Of a stretch of DNA of 64,000 nt, positions 60,559 through 64,000 are shown one piece after another. Every line of letters begins with the position of its first letter. The stretch's first letter is position 1. A program made the translations under genes and the position numbers. The notes under the pieces are model-generated. The model was not told the DNA's origin and searched no databases. It saw only the letters and a list, made by a program, of their open reading frames with translations. Source of the stretch: Tretioscincus oriximinensis (taxonomy: Eukaryota; Chordata; Lepidosauria; Squamata; Gymnophthalmidae); contig JAJVDF010000257.1 of the NCBI GenBank assembly GCA_022410635.1, forward strand, positions 169,672-233,671, in the 5' to 3' direction.

Positions 60559-60613
60559 CCGTACAAGCCACTGAGGAAGACCTGTGTGTCGAAACGCGTC
60601 TGGCAGACTACGG
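60559..60613 (+). ncRNA. Hammerhead-ribozyme-like motif, right arm
   Basis: The core CTGAGGA (60571-60577) and GAAA (60591-60594) surround a short hairpin, GAC 60579-60581 with GTC 60588-60590. Then comes ACGCGT (60594-60599) with C at 60600 as the expected cleavage base. Stem I pairs GCCA (60567-60570) with TGGC (60601-60604) and, after an internal loop, CCGTA (60559-60563) with TACGG (60609-60613): nine base pairs in all. Stem III is the self-complementary ACGCGT and could pair well only between two molecules, as in minimal hammerheads of retroelements. One feature departs from consensus: an extra A (60578) between the core and stem II. Self-cleavage is unproven. Confidence 0.62.
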
Positions 60614-60837
60614 AGCCGTTTTACTATACTACCGGACCATTCGTCCCTCCAATCTATATTTGGACTATTTTATTATCCCCCTTTGTGGACTTTTTACTCC
60701 ATTTATATTGATTAGTTTTTATGCATTGATTAATTGGCTTTTGTATATGGCCATTGTTTATATTTTATATAACTGAATATATTTTATATTTTATATTTTT
60801 ATTACCACTCATACTTGACTGATTCAACTGGTAGTTC

Positions 60838-63800
60838 TCCAGATATTCCTGAACCTAAAAATTCCAAGCACTTGATTCTGCTTATTAACCCAAATAGAAT
60901 GCTGGGATTTCAAGTACTTCTAAAGAATTGTCATTGAAACCACTGATATATTGGATTAGTAAATGTGCTTAAAACTTGGCTGTCAAAGATATGCTAGAAG
61001 ATTTTAGTATGTCGATTGATCTAGTATACCAATCCCTGTAGATTCAACTCTAGTTTAGATCAGATCTTGACCCTAATGATCTTTCTCTCTTTCCTCCCAT
61101 TCCCATTTCCAGTTCAGGAGTCTGATTATTTGTTTTATCAAGAACTTGTGCCTCGGTGTTTTGGCCATGTTTATTTGTTTTAGTCACAAGAGAACACAAC
61201 TATTTCTGAGAATGTCAACTCGATAATGGTTGCTCAGCTGTGTGTAAACTGTAGGTAAAACTCAATTCTTGCCATTTTCATGGCTGCAGTATGTATGCCA
61301 TTTCCTTCTGGGATATTTTTCAGCTTTCCAGCCTGTTCTAAAAGTACCTCATATTATTCCTTTTGCAAGAACCAATAGACTGTTACAAGATTGGCAGAGG
61401 TGCTAATCTTATGTAAAAGCACAGAAAACCTTATATCTCTGCTTTGCCTTTAATAGGAAGGATTTGCTAGTACTGCCCATGATTTTTGAAAGAACTGTTT
61501 TGTTCTATCTTAAAATTGGCAAGTAGTGGTGAAGGGACTGTTTATATTATCTTCTATACTGGTCAATTATGTTTTGTACCAGCTTTTGAAAAACTCATTC
61601 AAAACCACAGATAATGTGACTGTATGAATATAAGTTGTTGTGCCAATAAAATGTCTTGAGTATTCTGTTGCACTAATGCAATATCACTGCTTATCAACAC
61701 TCTCACTAGAATAGATTGTATCTGCTTGCAAGCCAGAGAATAAGAACAAATTGCAAATAACTATCTAATTCTTTTGCTGTAATAAGATTTGTTTGTACTG
61801 AAGAAAATTTGATACAAAAATGAGTTTCATTCTCTTCCATTACAGATAGTGTCTGTTTTCAGTGCTGAAAACATATAATTCAGCACAGTTAAATCACCCA
61901 AAGTCCCTAGTGTTTTCATTTCACTTGAAACTGGAAGATACAACATTCAACCCACTTTAATGAGAGTTAAGAGAGATTNTGGAAGCATAGAGACTTTGTT
62001 ATTTTTGAGGAAATCTATGACGGAAACAGATTGAAAATACTTAGACTGAAGCTCACCTGCTTTCAATATTACGTTAATAAACACTGCATTTACAGTATAG
62101 ATATCTCCTTTAAAAGGGGCCTTGTTTTATATTACATGTAGGTAATATTGGTTTTTTGCATTTTCACAGGAAGATTATAGCCAGAAAAAACCCCAAAACT
62201 AATAGAACAAACCATTATTAAAGTAAATCATGCCAAAATATATTGTCTTTGAATATATTTGTGGATCTAATTTTCTTTCATCTAGATTTCACATTATGAA
62301 ATCTGCTGCCTTTTGTAGGAATTCCAGTCCTATGTGCAGAAACTCAAAAGTTAAATGGAGGCAGAGACTTTATATAATTTTAGGTTGCGCTTGGAAAATA
62401 TGGTTGTGTGTCTGGGAATTCATTCATAATGCCATCAGTTTCAAATCCTTCACATGCCTCACATACAATAAGCACCAGAGGGCAAGAGGAAATTGCAGGA
62501 TCTCGTTTAGATCCCACAATAGTCTCTCACTACTTCTGCTGAATGGCAGGAGGCACTCCTTGGTCAAACCCAGACCCTTACCTTGTCTATTGTTTCCTTA
62601 TGAAATCATTTCTCTTGCAAAAGTAAAACATGCCTATATGTGGGAAGTTTTTGCCTACTTCCCTTTGCTTTTTTGTGCATGCTTCCTGTGCATAAGTACT
62701 TTTGCAAGAGCAGTTATTCCACAAAGAAAATACACACTAAATAAGAATGATGTGCCATGAATGTTCCACCATGCCTATTGTGATTGTAGAATTGCTAAAA
62801 TAGAGACTATTAATGATGTACGGGGAAAGCAGTGAGCCTTTTCTATACAATAACTTTTATAACTTAAAATTGCATAGAATTTTTCATGGTGATACTGTTA
62901 TGATAGTGGAGGGGGAAACTAAATATTCTGCTCCTTCTCTTATTCCTCCTCCTCTACCTGATACTTTCCAGGGAATCCCAAATCTTGTTCTCTACAGTGT
63001 AGACTGCCCAATTTTTCCTATTTTTTTTAGTATGTTGCATTAGATATCTTTACAGTTAGGGAAAAGTATCATCTATGAAAAATAAGTCCTTTTGTCTGGG
63101 GGGCTCAATACAAACTGAGAAGATGCCAGTATTCTTGCCTTCTAAGCAAGAATAATTTCAGGAAAGGCTGTCTTGATTGAAAAATTACTTTCTTGATGAT
63201 ATAGGTTAAGCTTCATAGAAGAAAAGAGGCCTTGTGATTTGGCTTCTCCAGGAAAGAAAGAGCTTTGATATTTAGTTGCGATGAAAACAGCTAGCGAGCC
63301 AGAAGCCAATGGTAATAAAAGTTTTAGAACTATAAAGAATGGTTGAAGCCACAGTTTGAATTATTGTTATTCCTGCATTAAATCAAGATTCTTAAAATGC
63401 CAGTTATTACTTTGACTGATTAACTGAAGTGCCCTTGAGTGGGAAAACTCTGATGATTTGTCAGAACGTGGTTTCAAATATTCAGATAAGTGTGGTTATG
63501 GCCAGCACAGCAGACATTGCTTTGGATGCTGTTGCATATAGAGAGCCATATATATGGTATTTTCAGAATCTGGCACTTCTGAGTTTGGTTTGGATTTCCC
63601 TTATATATCTTGGCAAGCATGTGCATTGCCTTCTCTGCAGAGCAGGTTTTACTAATGTCAGGAGTAACACCTACTGCTAAGGCACATTAACTCAGCTACA
63701 GACAGTTATTGACTCATGACGTCAGTTGACTTATTTATCACTAAACTTTGTGACCACTTTCTATGGTGTTTTCTAAATTAGTCTTGGTAACAAAGGTAAG

Positions 63801-64000
63801 TCATTCTACTCTGTTGAAAAAGTCAGTGAGTTACATTCTGTAGCAACATTCACATAGGCCATTGATTCTCAATCTTTTAAAAGCTGCTGTCCCAAAAGGA
63901 GCAGAAAGTTTTTCAATGCCCCCTTTTGTAAAAATCCTAATATTTAGGGTATGGGGGAGGAGGATTACNCATATCATTAAAGGCTTACACGTAACCGCCA
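60838..64000. other. Unique AT-rich DNA, no gene supported
   Basis: The longest frame is 176 codons (62230-62760 plus), without recognisable domain, periodicity or composition typical of a protein, and I treat it as chance. A TGACTCA directly followed by TGACGTCA lies at 63710-63724. Ambiguous bases at 61979 and 63969. Confidence 0.5.

Larger units (their letters stand above)
59992..60837. mobile_element. Head-to-head dimer of a Penelope-like 3' region, 731-bp inverted repeat in a 13-bp target duplication
   Basis: Bases 60095-60459 are the reverse complement of 60461-60825 around one central base (60460), without any indel. I find one clear mismatch (60242 against 60678) and two ambiguous bases in the left arm (60399, 60406). 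CAACTGGTAGTTC occurs at 59992-60004 and again at 60825-60837, so the whole object is an insertion with a 13-bp target duplication. The left arm runs 90 bp further out (60005-60094) than the right. Each arm carries a hammerhead-like motif. Penelope-like elements are known to carry hammerhead motifs, to show 5' truncation and to occur as inverted or tandem partial copies, so I assign it there. No reverse transcriptase or GIY-YIG coding sequence is present. The 85-codon and 60-codon frames are mirror images in the two arms and probably untranslated. Confidence 0.7.

Noticed and set aside
60371..60776. Paired 60-codon and 78/85-codon frames on opposite strands
   Set aside because: They are mirror images created by the palindrome and read through the hammerhead-like motif, so translation is unlikely.
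59992..60837. The palindrome as a simple assembly inversion artefact
   Set aside because: The 13-bp target duplication, the one mismatch between the arms, and the 90-bp extension on one side only fit a real insertion better, although long-read proof is still needed.
62230..62760. A 176-codon plus-strand frame, the longest outside repeats
   Set aside because: No recognisable domain or orderly composition, and no supporting splice or promoter context. One such frame in 64 kb is compatible with chance, so it is not called as a gene.

Overview
The window is intergenic or intronic nuclear DNA from a vertebrate, most likely a squamate reptile. I infer this from the repeats. There are tRNA-derived SINEs whose heads and tails look like known lizard families, CR1 and L2 LINEs with readable reverse transcriptase pieces, an L1, an RTE/Bov-B-like relic, and hAT, Tc1/mariner and Penelope-like elements. 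Species cannot be fixed from this window. I found no host protein-coding exon, tRNA, rRNA or CRISPR array that I can defend. Most of the sequence is AT-rich and apparently unique, with GC-rich islands that are mostly mobile elements. About thirty isolated ambiguous bases (n) mark it as an unfinished assembly.

Layout. 1-6.1 kb: AT-rich DNA, a 67-bp tandem duplication, a GC-rich island and an (AAT)n tract. 6.2-9.1 kb: a SINE cluster with a large (GAA)n expansion, two head-to-head SINEs and a CR1 fragment. 10.9-11.4 kb: a decayed basic ORF that looks transposon-derived. 11.8-14.6 kb: a broken L2 on the minus strand holding a nested SINE and a nested CR1 tail. 15.4-16.3 and 34.6-35.3 kb: two copies of one GC-rich, LTR-like repeat. 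18.2 and 30.0 kb: foldback repeats, with a small Tc1/mariner-like MITE at 19.7 kb. 21.7-23.3 kb: a CR1 with another LINE tail inserted between perfect 9-bp target duplications. 32.8-40.3 kb: L2, RTE-like and CR1 relics. 41.6-44.4 kb: a 5'-truncated L1 on the minus strand. 46.5-46.9 kb: a hAT-type MITE with an 8-bp target duplication whose interior has become a G tract with 91 consecutive G. 52.1-55.9 kb: CR1 pieces, foldback or hAT-like elements, a 50-56 bp minisatellite and a possible Helitron end. 59.99-60.84 kb: the most striking object, described next. The remainder shows no recognisable feature.

The 59.99-60.84 kb object is a 731-bp inverted repeat, nearly perfect (one clear mismatch and two n), centred on base 60460 and lying inside a 13-bp target-site duplication. 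Each arm carries a motif with the conserved core and stems of a hammerhead self-cleaving ribozyme. I read it as a head-to-head dimer of the 3' part of a Penelope-like retroelement. The element family is an inference; the inverted repeat, the target duplication and the stem pairings are seen directly.

The elements are linked. The tRNA-derived SINE at 7.4 and 11.9 kb ends in nearly the same tail as the L2 copy beside it, which suggests that L2 machinery mobilised it. The (GAA)n tract starts exactly at the tail of a second SINE family whose other copies carry short versions of the same tail. Nesting order gives a relative history in several places.
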